This document shows, one piece after another, positions 26,460 through 35,524 of a stretch of DNA of 64,000 nucleotides. Location: the NCBI RefSeq assembly GCF_000499205.1, contig NZ_AWUK01000035.1, positions 1 to 64,000 on the forward strand, read 5' to 3'. Source of the DNA: Paenibacillus sp. MAEPY2. GTDB taxonomy: Bacteria; Bacillota; Bacilli; Paenibacillales; Paenibacillaceae. Position 1 is the stretch's first letter; each line of letters opens with the position of its first letter. The translations under genes and the position numbers were made by a program. A model generated the notes under the pieces. The model saw only the letters and a list, made by a program, of their open reading frames with translations, did no database searches and was not told the DNA's origin.

Positions 26460-27542
26460 CTACATCGTGTTCATAATGATGTTCACCGTGTCTTTAGCAC
26501 ATTTGTTCCAGGAAAACAGACCCGAGTGGTCTTTTCCTTTATAAGACATCTGCTTGCTCAATTCTGGATCTGATGTAATTTCAATCAACCTTAATGCTGC
26601 TTCTTTTGGACTGTCAGGATTAAAATACAATACGGCATCTCCGCAAACTTCAGGAATGGATGCACGGGAAGATACAATAACCGGACAACCGGATGCCATT
26701 GCTTCCAACGGCGGCAATCCAAAACCCTCATATAATGAAGGGAAAATAAATCCTGCTGCATTTTCGTAAAGCGCCTTTAACTCCCCATCTGTTACATAGC
26801 CCACCCAATTGACTGCATCGGATTCGTCCCATGTTTGATCACCAAATACTTTGCTGTTCTTGGAACCAACAATAACAACGTTCAAATTATGAGCTTCGAT
26901 CTCGGGTAATACTTCAAAAATTAGATTGAAATTTTTGTAGGGATTCATCGTACTTACAGCCAGAATGTAGGGAGATTGTATACCATATTTTTCAATCGTA
27001 CCTGTAGCAGCCTTTTTCCTATGAATATGATCGATTCCCAGATGGGTGACCTCGAGCTTGTGCTCTGCTATTCGACAGTGCTGTATCAGCTCTCCTTTGG
27101 AGAAGTTAGAAACCGTAATAATTTTTTTTGAGGTTTTACCCAGTTGAACCATCAGAAATTTGTACCAGACACGGAAGGCAAAAGAAAAAGCCTTTGGGTA
27201 ATTGAAGACAGCGGCATCATGGATCGTTACAATTTGGTTTTTGTTAAACGCCGGGCCAGTATTACATAGATTGATTAACAATCCTCCCTTAACGTTAAAA
27301 GGAAGTTCAAGTTGCTCCCAGAGATGTCCCTTCAGTTTACCGACTGTTTTGTGGCGTACATGTTTGAATTCCGGTTGGGTAATTATATTTGAGGGAGATA
27401 ACAGACAAAATTCATACTCCCTCCCATCAATTTCCCCTCGATCTATCAATTGATCGATTTCTTTCACGAGTTCTAGTGCATATCGCTGTACGCCTGTGAT
27501 GGTCTGGGTTAAAAAACGAGCATTAATATATATCTTAATCAT
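26460..27542 (-). CDS. Glycosyltransferase family 4 (3), WbaZ-like
   Basis: 360-aa GT4 enzyme with the start MIKIYINARFLTQTITGVQRYALELVKEI, a pattern (INARFLTQ...TGVQRYA) frequent in mannosyltransferases of the WbaZ/MtfB kind. Motif NPYKNFNLIFEVLPEIEAHNLNVVIVG and the EX7E region EGFGLPPLEAMASGCPVIVSSRASIPEVCGDAVLYFNP follow. Start ATG at 27542 overlaps the previous gene by eight bases. Together with ManC in the operon this makes a GDP-mannose donor plausible, but that is inference. Confidence 0.9.
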   Translation of the reverse strand: MIKIYINARFLTQTITGVQRYALELVKEIDQLIDRGEIDGREYEFCLLSPSNIITQPEFKHVRHKTVGKLKGHLWEQLELPFNVKGGLLINLCNTGPAFNKNQIVTIHDAAVFNYPKAFSFAFRVWYKFLMVQLGKTSKKIITVSNFSKGELIQHCRIAEHKLEVTHLGIDHIHRKKAATGTIEKYGIQSPYILAVSTMNPYKNFNLIFEVLPEIEAHNLNVVIVGSKNSKVFGDQTWDESDAVNWVGYVTDGELKALYENAAGFIFPSLYEGFGLPPLEAMASGCPVIVSSRASIPEVCGDAVLYFNPDSPKEAALRLIEITSDPELSKQMSYKGKDHSGLFSWNKCAKDTVNIIMNTM

Positions 27543-28698
27543 GTGCATCTCCAGCTCTCTTCGAAAATTCTAAGGAACCCTTAACGTTTTTTTCCTGAAA
27601 GGAAGCTCCTTTATATGCCTCATAATAGAGTTCCACAAGCTCTTCATTCATCCGAGCTGCACTAAACTTATCCTTATAAATGGCATAACCTGCTTCACCC
27701 ATTTTCACCAACTCAGTCTTGTTAAGGTTCTTCAGGATGTTCAACAGCTCATGAGAATGTTCAATGTCAAAAATGTATCCACTCTCACCCTGTTCGATGA
27801 GTTCCGGTAAAGCTCCGCGATTGCTTCCAATGACCGGTTTATGGTTCTTCATCGCCTCGATCGCAACAAGTCCGAACCCTTCCCATCTGGATGGCATAAT
27901 GACTGCATCACATTGCTGGTAATATTGATCTATCTCCGCATTATTCACCCATCCAAGACGAATAACATTTTCAGGAAATTCCCATACTTTGTCCTCAAGT
28001 ATGGTGTCTCCAATAACATACAAGCGAATGTGTTGCTGCAATTCCGGATTTTTTTTAAACATATTCAGTACAATATCAAGCCCTTTTTGACGGTCATACC
28101 TACCCACGAATAACAACTGAATAATATCCTTCTCTTCAGAAGATTTGCTTAAGGGTATAATCTTACTAGCTTCGCTTTCACGTATACCGTTATAGACAAG
28201 CTTAGACTTAGAAACGGATAATCCCAAACGTAAAGATTGCTCCAGTTCATATTTGGAAATATTAACAATGACATCCGTTTTGTATTCCATAAGTTTTTCT
28301 ATTAAAAAATAACCTTTTCTGTACAACGTTTTGGTGTCCATTAGAAAAGCCCAACCATGAGAACAATAAAAAACAGTAGCCTTCTTGGGTTGAAAAAAAA
28401 ATAAGCCCCTTACGAGAAGACCCGCAAATGAGCTGTGAACGTGAATAATATCCGGTTTAAGTTCTTGGATGACTTTAAGGATCTGCCGCATTGCCGAAAC
28501 AAAATACTTAGGATGACGTTTGTATTTATAATTCAAAATATGACCCGGCTCCAATTCAAAATTGGTAGCACTTTGATATTCACTCATCAGCAGATAAACA
28601 TCGAAAAATTGACGTTGGTATCCAACAACTTCATTAAGATAGGTCGCCATTCCACCAACGACGTATTCGCCGATGTGTAAAATCCTCAAATTCTTCAC
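27535..28698 (-). CDS. Glycosyltransferase family 4 (4), EpsF-like
   Basis: 387-aa GT4 enzyme: RILHIGEYVVGGMATYLNEVVGYQRQFFDVYLL at the start, IIHVHSSFAGLLVRGLFF, then FVGRYDRQKGLDIVLNMF and the EX7E motif EGFGLVAIEAMKNHKPVIGSNRGALPEL. It starts with GTG in a GTGA overlap with the wzy stop, indicating translational coupling. A poorly conserved C-terminal tail rich in charged residues (from about 365) is dispensable-looking. Confidence 0.9.
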   Translation of the reverse strand: MKNLRILHIGEYVVGGMATYLNEVVGYQRQFFDVYLLMSEYQSATNFELEPGHILNYKYKRHPKYFVSAMRQILKVIQELKPDIIHVHSSFAGLLVRGLFFFQPKKATVFYCSHGWAFLMDTKTLYRKGYFLIEKLMEYKTDVIVNISKYELEQSLRLGLSVSKSKLVYNGIRESEASKIIPLSKSSEEKDIIQLLFVGRYDRQKGLDIVLNMFKKNPELQQHIRLYVIGDTILEDKVWEFPENVIRLGWVNNAEIDQYYQQCDAVIMPSRWEGFGLVAIEAMKNHKPVIGSNRGALPELIEQGESGYIFDIEHSHELLNILKNLNKTELVKMGEAGYAIYKDKFSAARMNEELVELYYEAYKGASFQEKNVKGSLEFSKRAGDAHD

Positions 28699-29999
28699 CT
28701 AGCTCTCTGTGGTATTTCTCCTGAATTACGAGAATGAACAATAGCCATGCCAATGAACATCCAGAAGAAAACGTTGGCAGGAAACAACTCAAGTACATTC
28801 GTTGTAAAGCTAGCAGCTGCTACTCCTGCACCAAGTGCGAGTGCCATCTGTGGCAGACGCAAAGGGCTTGAGTCAGTTGACGTATTCATTTCCTTAACAA
28901 GCGAGACAACAATCCACATAAATAAAACGATAAAATAAATAATTCCGATCCAACCTGTCTGTTCGTATAAGGAAAAATACTGATTGTCTACCGCAAAATT
29001 ACTTGATTCCAAACCGATCATATGCGTTCTCCGGCTTGCAGCCCCTACCGAACCGATTCCATTGCCTATCGTTCCATTCATCGTAAACGGAGAAGTGAGA
29101 CTGTTCCCCCATGTCTGCAATCGATCCAATAAAGAAGAAATAGAAAGAAGATTATTGGACTCAAGCGCTCGCCCCCCGAAAAACACAACTATTGGAAACA
29201 AAATGAAAGTGACTGCCAATATCAATGTGTTCTTTTTGCTATACTTTCGAATCTGGAGGAAAAACATCACTACCTGATAAACAACCCAAAGAACCAAAGC
29301 GGAACGAATAGTGGATAAGAGCAAAAAGCCGATCGTCAGAAATTGAATGATTACTCGAAATACCCAATGTTTCAATGCCATTTTAGTTCGTTCTGCAATC
29401 AATCCTGTTATAAGCAAAGCATACGCATAGCCGTCAGGTGAATAGGTTATAGATGACAGGCGAGGTACACCTTCTAAATAGTTTTTAATGTTCACTCCAT
29501 AGATAAAACCAAGCGAAATCAATTTTTCAATCCCAAGTGAGTACTGAACCAGCCAACCAACGATTAATAAAATAAATATAATCAGGTTTGTTCTGGCAAA
29601 CGCATAGAAGCCTTGACATTGGGAGATAAGCATCCCAGTAAACATCATAATTAACGGTAAAAATGTGATTTTAATCCCATATATAAATGTTACAACGCTT
29701 GCACCCAGCAACAGATTTAACGCACCTAGTGCAATAACCGACCCCAATATGAATAGAAAAGGTCTAATGAATAATGTCTGGCTTCGGTATACTTTTCTTA
29801 AAGCAAAGATCGCGACCAACACCATGCCTAAGTCCTTTAGTGAACGAATGATGATGTTATCGACATAGATAGAGATCAAACCATAGATAGACAAATAGAT
29901 CAGCAATATATGGACGGTTGGAATGAATAGTGAATACTCTGATTCCGGTTTCACATAAACATAAGAATGGGGCCTGGCATTCAAGGAAGTAATTTGCAT
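28695..29999 (-). CDS. Polysaccharide polymerase, Wzy/O-antigen ligase family
   Basis: 434-aa membrane protein with about eleven helices and one larger extracytoplasmic loop (about residues 290-355) containing SLLDRLQTWGNSLTSPFTMNGTIGNGIGSVGAASRRTHM and DNQYFSLYEQTGWIGIIYF. The D-N-x-Y-x-x-x-Y/L-x-E-x-G pattern is characteristic of Wzy-type polymerases. It joins flipped repeat units outside the membrane. ATG at 29999 follows GGAGG by five bases and comes right after the preceding gene's stop. High sequence divergence is normal, so assignment rests on topology, loop motif and context. Confidence 0.87.
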   Translation of the reverse strand: MQITSLNARPHSYVYVKPESEYSLFIPTVHILLIYLSIYGLISIYVDNIIIRSLKDLGMVLVAIFALRKVYRSQTLFIRPFLFILGSVIALGALNLLLGASVVTFIYGIKITFLPLIMMFTGMLISQCQGFYAFARTNLIIFILLIVGWLVQYSLGIEKLISLGFIYGVNIKNYLEGVPRLSSITYSPDGYAYALLITGLIAERTKMALKHWVFRVIIQFLTIGFLLLSTIRSALVLWVVYQVVMFFLQIRKYSKKNTLILAVTFILFPIVVFFGGRALESNNLLSISSLLDRLQTWGNSLTSPFTMNGTIGNGIGSVGAASRRTHMIGLESSNFAVDNQYFSLYEQTGWIGIIYFIVLFMWIVVSLVKEMNTSTDSSPLRLPQMALALGAGVAAASFTTNVLELFPANVFFWMFIGMAIVHSRNSGEIPQRAR

Positions 30000-30000
30000 T

Positions 30001-31194
30001 TTACCCTCCACGCCTTATTAACTTATCGTATATATTGATATGTTCTTTAAGAAGATAGGCTTCATTAAAAGTCTGGCTATGCGCATAACATTGTTGTTTC
30101 AATTGAATCTTATCCTGTTCGGATAAATGATAATATTTAAGAATTCCTTGAGCAATAGCCTCTGAATTGTAGGCAGGAAATGAAAAATCCCCAGGTTCAA
30201 CCAGAATCTCTGGCATGCCTCCCACACGAGAAGCATACACAGGTGTGCCTACCTGATAGGACTCGATCACTACTCTTCCAAATGGTTCAGCCCACGTGGA
30301 GGGAACAACGGTAATATCCATCTCTTTCATCTGTGAGGCAATCTGAGATTTATCCAGTTTCCCTCTGAAAATAATGCGTGGTTCTGACCCTGCTAACTTT
30401 TTCAAATGATGCAGCAGTGGACCATCACCAAAAATATGCAGGTTGCACACAATATCCTGTCCAAGACTTTTTACCGCATCAATTAGATATTGAACACCCT
30501 TTACTTCCGTTAATTGCCCAAAATAACCGACATTTAATGGCTGATGATGGTGAATCTCTTTCTGTGCATACAACTGCTGAACATTGTTATTCTCCTCTAC
30601 AATGTTATGAATGACATGTTTGGAGGATCGTTCGAAGAAACCAAGCATTGTATGACTCCCAAGGATATGATTGGATATACCAATTACCGAAGATATCATT
30701 CGGCTGTATCTTCTTGATATTTGTCTATATAACCTGGAGTAGGCAGATATTTTGATCGGGTCAATTAATGAAAAGTCACGTAGTGTATGCACGACTGGAA
30801 TATTCAACTCATGTGCGGCCTTCCAGATCGCCAGACTTAGACCAGGGATATTCTGGGTATGAATAATAGCAGGTTGTAGACTGGAGAGATACGCCTTGAT
30901 GTATCGGTATTGCCTGATATTAAAAATATCCTGAACTCTCCACATGATCTTATTCGCGGTTGACACTTCCTTTGCAGAATCCCCGATCCAGTACCGATTA
31001 TTGTAGGGAAGCCGTGAGATTTCGATTCCGTTAATTGTGTCACTACGCACTTCCCGTTCTTCATGTCCACCCACAGTAATCACTTTGACATCATAGTTTT
31101 GACTCAACGTCTGCGCCAGGATTTGTGTTGATATCTCTGCACCCCCAATGATATTTGGGGGATATAAGCTGTGAGCAATTAATACTTTTTCCAT
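30001..31194 (-). CDS. Glycosyltransferase family 4 (5)
   Basis: 397-aa GT4 enzyme: MEKVLIAHSLYPPNIIGGAEISTQILAQTL, then HTQNIPGLSLAIWKAAHELNIPVVHTLRDF, NVGYFGQLTEVKGVQYLIDAV and the EX7E motif EPFGRVVIESYQVGTPVYASRVGGMPEIL. Start at 31194; three codons upstream another ATG is possible. It precedes wzy without an intergenic gap. Donor and acceptor sugars unknown. Confidence 0.9.
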   Translation of the reverse strand: MEKVLIAHSLYPPNIIGGAEISTQILAQTLSQNYDVKVITVGGHEEREVRSDTINGIEISRLPYNNRYWIGDSAKEVSTANKIMWRVQDIFNIRQYRYIKAYLSSLQPAIIHTQNIPGLSLAIWKAAHELNIPVVHTLRDFSLIDPIKISAYSRLYRQISRRYSRMISSVIGISNHILGSHTMLGFFERSSKHVIHNIVEENNNVQQLYAQKEIHHHQPLNVGYFGQLTEVKGVQYLIDAVKSLGQDIVCNLHIFGDGPLLHHLKKLAGSEPRIIFRGKLDKSQIASQMKEMDITVVPSTWAEPFGRVVIESYQVGTPVYASRVGGMPEILVEPGDFSFPAYNSEAIAQGILKYYHLSEQDKIQLKQQCYAHSQTFNEAYLLKEHINIYDKLIRRGG

Positions 31195-31219
31195 TCTTCT
31201 CAACTCACTTTAATCAGCT

Positions 31220-32182
31220 TCATGGGGTTTCCTGCAGCATCGCCCGGTAATGGTCAATCGTAAGTTTTAATCCTTCTTCCAAGCCAATCTCTGGTTCCCA
31301 ATTTAAAATTTCTCTAGCCTTGTCAATTACCGGACGTCTAACCTTAGGGTCATCTTCTGGCAAAGGTAAAAATACGAGATTGCTGTCTGATTGGGTAAGT
31401 TCTTTAATCAAAGAAGCAACTTCAAGTATGCTATATTCCGTTGGATTACCAATGTTGATAATTTCCCCATTTGCTCGATCTGCAGCCATCAGTTGCTGTA
31501 AACCTCGAATGTTATCATCCACATAACAGAATGAGCGTGTCTGTGATCCGTCCCCGTACACTGTAATATTCTGTCCTGTTAGTGCCTGTGTTACAAAGTT
31601 GGAAATGACACGCCCATCATCGTTCCGAAGTCCTGATGAATACGTATTAAAAATACGCGCCACTTTCACGGAAACACTGTGTTTCGTGTAGTACTCATAA
31701 CAAAAGACTTCGCCCAAACGCTTGGCCTCGTCATAACAGGCTCTTGGTCCCCAAGTGTTCACATTCCCTCGATAACTTTCAGGCTGTGGATGAACTTCGG
31801 GATCTCCATAAGCTTCACTCGTACTCGAATACAGGAACTTTGCTCCTTTAACACGGGCCAGTTCGAGCAAATGATAGGTTCCTCGAGTGTTCACCCAGAT
31901 CGTACCGATCGAATCTGCTTGATAGAATTTGGGTGAAGCAGGTGAAGCCAGATGGTAGACTTCATCCACTGGCTGATCTATCAGAAAATCCAGTGAGTCG
32001 GACAGCGTAACATCAGCTTCACGGAAAAAAAAGAGGGGGCTATGAGCCACCTCTTGCAGATTACTAGCAACGCCTGTTGAAAGATTATCTATTCCGGTAA
32101 CCTGATGTCCCTGATGAATTAATGATTTGACTAGATGTGAGCCCAGGAAACCGGCCGCGCCTGTCACTACAACATGCTTCAA
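31220..32182 (-). CDS. UDP-glucuronate decarboxylase (UDP-xylose synthase) type SDR
   Basis: 320-aa extended short-chain dehydrogenase. NAD motif VVVTGAAGFLGSHLV at the start, catalytic YDEAK at about residue 150, and the UXS-like stretch VARIFNTYSSGLRNDDGRVISNFVTQALTGQNITVYGDGSQTRSFCYVDD. By family it converts UDP-glucuronate to UDP-xylose plus CO2, fitting the ugd gene of the operon. The closest alternative is another UDP/dTDP-sugar epimerase or dehydratase. A GTG is open at 32191, but the TTG at 32182 lies ten bases after GGAG and gives the usual N-terminus. Confidence 0.82.
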   Translation of the reverse strand: MKHVVVTGAAGFLGSHLVKSLIHQGHQVTGIDNLSTGVASNLQEVAHSPLFFFREADVTLSDSLDFLIDQPVDEVYHLASPASPKFYQADSIGTIWVNTRGTYHLLELARVKGAKFLYSSTSEAYGDPEVHPQPESYRGNVNTWGPRACYDEAKRLGEVFCYEYYTKHSVSVKVARIFNTYSSGLRNDDGRVISNFVTQALTGQNITVYGDGSQTRSFCYVDDNIRGLQQLMAADRANGEIINIGNPTEYSILEVASLIKELTQSDSNLVFLPLPEDDPKVRRPVIDKAREILNWEPEIGLEEGLKLTIDHYRAMLQETP

Positions 32183-32216
32183 TGCGATCACGCTCCATAT
32201 TATCTAAATGAGTAGG

Positions 32217-32885
32217 TTAAAATGTATTACTTTTGATCATAACACCAACGGTTTTAAAAATGATAATGATATCCATCTTCAGAGAGACGTTTGAGATATA
32301 GTGAAAATCATATTGCAAATTATGATGAATCGGCTCCTTGCGAGCATTACTTACCTGCCATAAACCAGTAATTCCAGGTTTCACTAGAAAACGTCTACGC
32401 TCCAGATCCGTGTAGCTTTCTTCTACGATTCGCTTCATTTCAGGTCTGGGACCTATGAAGCTCATATCACCTTTGATAATATTAAGCAATTGTGGCAGCT
32501 CATCCAGGCTAGTTTTACGAAGTAATCTACCCAGCCGTGTAATTCTCGGATCATCGCTTGTTGTGGGGGAGGCGCTGTACTTCGGAGCGTCCGTACGCAT
32601 GGTTCTGAATTTATAGATACTAAATTTAACTCCGTTTTTCCCGTAACGTTCTTGTCTGAATATTACGGGTCCTTTAGAGTCAAGCTTAATCATAATCGCT
32701 GCAACAAGCATGACCGGTGATGTAATCAGCAACAGCACCGCCGCAATAATAAAATCGATAAACGGTTTTATTACGTCAGCATATCCGCCAACACGCTGCG
32801 AGTAAGGCTGTTCCAATACTGTCGAAGTGCCATCCTTAGCTAGGGCTTCTCCACTGCCAAAGTATTCCGGTCTTGAAAGTTTCAC
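32217..32885 (-). CDS. Undecaprenyl-phosphate sugar phosphotransferase (priming transferase)
   Basis: 222-aa bacterial sugar transferase of the WcaJ/EpsL short type. One N-terminal membrane segment (about residues 37-65, IKPFIDFIIAAVLLLITSPVMLVAAIMIKLDSKGPVIFRQER), then the catalytic core KFRTMRTDAP, LGRLLRKTSLDELPQLLNIIKGDMSFIGPRPE and PGITGLWQVSNA. It starts the repeat unit by placing a sugar phosphate on the lipid carrier. GTG start in a GTGA overlap with galU. Confidence 0.94.
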   Translation of the reverse strand: MKLSRPEYFGSGEALAKDGTSTVLEQPYSQRVGGYADVIKPFIDFIIAAVLLLITSPVMLVAAIMIKLDSKGPVIFRQERYGKNGVKFSIYKFRTMRTDAPKYSASPTTSDDPRITRLGRLLRKTSLDELPQLLNIIKGDMSFIGPRPEMKRIVEESYTDLERRRFLVKPGITGLWQVSNARKEPIHHNLQYDFHYISNVSLKMDIIIIFKTVGVMIKSNTF

Positions 32886-33790
32886 AGACTATCCCCTCCA
32901 GCTACAAGCAATTGATTCAATTGTTCCTTCATCAAAATCTCTTCAATCGCCATGAGGACAGGTGCACGCAATTCTTTATTTTTAAGAGCAAAGTCAAGTG
33001 TAGTCAAAATATAGCCCAGCTTCTCACCCACATCAAACCGTGAACCTTCAAAATCATAAGCACTAATACCTTCATCCCGATTCAGCATTTGCAAAGCATC
33101 AGTAAGCTGAATTTCTCCACCAGCACCTACGTTTTGTTCTTCCAGATATTCGAATACCTTAGGTGTTAAAATGTAACGACCCATAATAGCCAAGTTGGAA
33201 GGCGCTGTACCCAACGGAGGCTTCTCAATCATGCTGTTTACAGAAGACAAGCGCCCCTCTGTATGCAGGGGATCAATAATTCCGTAGCGGTAGGTTTCAC
33301 TCGGACTCACCGTTTTCACACCGAGTACAGACTGGTTGACCTTCTCATATTGCTGGATGAGCTGCTTTGTGCACGGCACATCAGACACCACAATATCGTC
33401 ACCCAGCAATACAGCAAACGGTTCATTACCAATAAAGTTTCGAGCACACCATACCGCATGCCCGAGTCCCAGCGCTTCCTTCTGCCTTATGTAATGAATA
33501 TCAACGTTGGAGGACTTCCGGACTTCTTCCAGTAAGCTGAGCTTTCCTTTTTCGAGTAGATTTTGCTCCAGTTCAAACGCGCTGTCAAAATGATCTTCAA
33601 TCGCTCGTTTACCCTTGCCAGTTACAATAATAATATCCTCTATTCCGGAAGCTACAGCTTCTTCCACGATGTATTGAATGGTCGGTTTATCCACAATAGG
33701 GAGCATTTCTTTAGGCATTGCCTTTGTAGCGGGTAAAAATCGGGTTCCCAATCCGGCTGCGGGAATGATTGCTTTCCTCACTCTAGTCAT
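32882..33790 (-). CDS. galU: UTP-glucose-1-phosphate uridylyltransferase
   Basis: Makes UDP-glucose, the precursor for Ugd and the UDP-xylose synthase. 302 aa with the signature VRKAIIPAAGLGTRFLPATKAMPKEMLPIVDKPTIQYIVEEA, then VLLGDDIV and NVGAGGEIQLTDAL. ATG at 33790 preceded by AGGGTGG. First gene downstream of the structured intergenic RNA and coupled to the priming transferase by a four-base overlap. Confidence 0.96.
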   Translation of the reverse strand: MTRVRKAIIPAAGLGTRFLPATKAMPKEMLPIVDKPTIQYIVEEAVASGIEDIIIVTGKGKRAIEDHFDSAFELEQNLLEKGKLSLLEEVRKSSNVDIHYIRQKEALGLGHAVWCARNFIGNEPFAVLLGDDIVVSDVPCTKQLIQQYEKVNQSVLGVKTVSPSETYRYGIIDPLHTEGRLSSVNSMIEKPPLGTAPSNLAIMGRYILTPKVFEYLEEQNVGAGGEIQLTDALQMLNRDEGISAYDFEGSRFDVGEKLGYILTTLDFALKNKELRAPVLMAIEEILMKEQLNQLLVAGGDSL

Positions 33791-33904
33791 AAATACCACC
33801 CTATCCATTATTATTTTGTATGTTTAAAAGCATGAGTTGGATCATTTAAATCCATGAAACCATGAAATAAATTGATGCAATTCTTACTTTTAATTTCATA
33901 AAAG

Positions 33905-34025
33905 GGCATTAAACCCATCCTCACATCACACCCTTGACGATATACGTCTAAGGTACACTACCCACAGTGTGACCGAGTGCCTACCTTGATAAAGGTATAG
34001 TAGACATAACCTTGACGATATTATT
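33905..34025 (-). ncRNA. Candidate EAR/epsC-type antitermination RNA in the exopolysaccharide operon
   Basis: The 258-base gap between cpsD and galU, read on the minus strand, holds three strong hairpins in about 100 bases: TACCTT/AAGGTA (33982-33997), GGT.ACACT/AGTGTACC with one bulge (33952-33974) and CCTTAGACG/CGTCAAGG (33932-33953). A 12-base direct repeat CCTTGACGATAT (33932-33943 and 34010-34021, plus-strand letters) means CCTTAGACG can pair with either copy, so two folds compete. In B. subtilis the EAR element lies between epsB (the kinase) and epsC and is needed for read-through of the long eps operon; this is the matching place here. Assignment to the Rfam family is inference. Confidence 0.55.
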
Positions 34026-34048
34026 TGTGGGACCATTATGCAAATTCG

Positions 34049-34732
34049 TTAAGCATTTTCCCCATAATAGGCATTCCGTCTTTTGGGCACCTGTACATTG
34101 TTCAAGACAGCTCCGAGAATACGTGCGTTCACATGTTCAAGATGTGCTTTTGCCTTTTTAACGAGATCCTTCTTCACCTTGCCCGCGCTCACAACAAGAA
34201 TGACACCATCACACAATGAACTAATAATTAAAGCGTCCGTAACTGCAAGAACAGGAGGTGTATCAAATAAAATCACATCGTATACTTCCTTCAAATCTTC
34301 AAGCAGAGCTGTCATTTTACGTGATCCTATCATCTCTGAAGGATTAGGAGGTATTGGGCCAGAGGAAAGGACATGCAGCCCTTCCACTCCGGTTTCCCGA
34401 AGGACTTCCGTAACCTTATATTGGCTGGATAATACACTAGTCAACCCCACGTGGTTGGGAACATTAAACATGCGATGTACCGCAGGTTTACGTAGGTCCG
34501 TATCCATAAGCAGCACTTTTTTTCCTTCCTGGGCGTAGGTAACTGCCAGGTTGCCAATCGTTGTCGTTTTCCCTTCACCGGACAACGCAGAAGCTATCAT
34601 GATGGTTTGGATCTGACTATCAATAGATGAGAATTGGATATTAGTTCTTAATTTCCGATACGCTTCAGACGACGTAGACTTGGGATTGGCCATAGTAACT
34701 AGGCTCCCTTTTTCATTGGTTAACCGTGGCAT
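34049..34732 (-). CDS. Capsular/exopolysaccharide tyrosine kinase, CpsD/EpsB type
   Basis: 227-aa bacterial tyrosine kinase. Walker A SALSGEGKTTT (about residue 50), Walker A' VLLMDTDLRKP, Walker B VILFDTPPVLA. It needs its membrane partner CpsC for activity and controls polymerisation and chain length. The C-terminal tyrosine cluster that is autophosphorylated is short here (AYYGENA). ATG at 34732, nine bases after AGGTG; it overlaps the end of cpsC by 20 bases. The structured RNA follows it. Confidence 0.93.
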   Translation of the reverse strand: MPRLTNEKGSLVTMANPKSTSSEAYRKLRTNIQFSSIDSQIQTIMIASALSGEGKTTTIGNLAVTYAQEGKKVLLMDTDLRKPAVHRMFNVPNHVGLTSVLSSQYKVTEVLRETGVEGLHVLSSGPIPPNPSEMIGSRKMTALLEDLKEVYDVILFDTPPVLAVTDALIISSLCDGVILVVSAGKVKKDLVKKAKAHLEHVNARILGAVLNNVQVPKRRNAYYGENA

Positions 34733-35465
34733 ACTGGCCATCACCTACCTGTTTTTGAGATGTCGTTGACTGTTTAGAAAAACGGGCTTCTTCTTTTCTG
34801 ATTCTGGAAATAACAGCAAGTGTAGGTATACCAAGTTCTTTTTCCAGTTCATCTTCCGTTTTTAAGGTATCGTCCAAGTATTCCAACAGGAATACAAATC
34901 CTATTGCTAGCAGAAGTCCAACAAGGAAACTGATCAGGATGTTTATAACGGGATTGACATTAATGGGTCTGGAGGAATCTGTAGGCTTGGCTTCACTCAG
35001 AATGGTTACGTTGTCTACTTTCATAATTACGGGGATTTGGGATTTAAACACTTTGGCAACCGCGTTTACCGTTTTGGCCGCTTTTTCAGAAGATAAACCA
35101 GTGGCGGTCAAACTCATAACCTGGGATTCGTTCGCGGTCGATACCCGGATGCTCTGTGCCAGTTGATTCCCGCTCATGCCTAGATCGGGGTATGTAGCAG
35201 CAACTTTATCGAGGATTGCTGAAGATTTAATAATTTCGATATAAGAATTAATCACCTTTATATTGGTTTGAATCGAACTAATATCCAGAGTTGGTACTCC
35301 TTGAGCATTATATGCCTGATTAACGATTAGTTTAGCGTTAGCTTCATAAACAGGAACAGTTAAAAAATAACTTTTCACCCCTGCTCCTATACAAGCAACC
35401 GCAACAAAGGCAATGATGATCCAAATTCGTTTTCGTAAAATTTGCATATACTCTTTTAGCTCCAT
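34713..35465 (-). CDS. Polysaccharide chain-length regulator / kinase modulator, CpsC/Wzz type
   Basis: 250-aa membrane protein with two helices (about residues 12-32, RIWIIIAFVAVACIGAGV, and 170-195, VINILISFLVGLLLAIGFVFLLEYL) and an extracellular Wzz domain between them. Its C-terminal cytoplasmic tail activates CpsD. Start MELKEYMQILRKR is typical of the CapA/CpsC family. The gene comes before cpsD with overlapping ends, as in Firmicute capsule operons. Confidence 0.92.
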   Translation of the reverse strand: MELKEYMQILRKRIWIIIAFVAVACIGAGVKSYFLTVPVYEANAKLIVNQAYNAQGVPTLDISSIQTNIKVINSYIEIIKSSAILDKVAATYPDLGMSGNQLAQSIRVSTANESQVMSLTATGLSSEKAAKTVNAVAKVFKSQIPVIMKVDNVTILSEAKPTDSSRPINVNPVINILISFLVGLLLAIGFVFLLEYLDDTLKTEDELEKELGIPTLAVISRIRKEEARFSKQSTTSQKQVGDGQYATVNQ

Positions 35466-35524
35466 CTCGTATTCCTCCCATTTAAGTTAGCAAATTATGA
35501 TAAAAATCGTTTTCTCTAAGCCGG

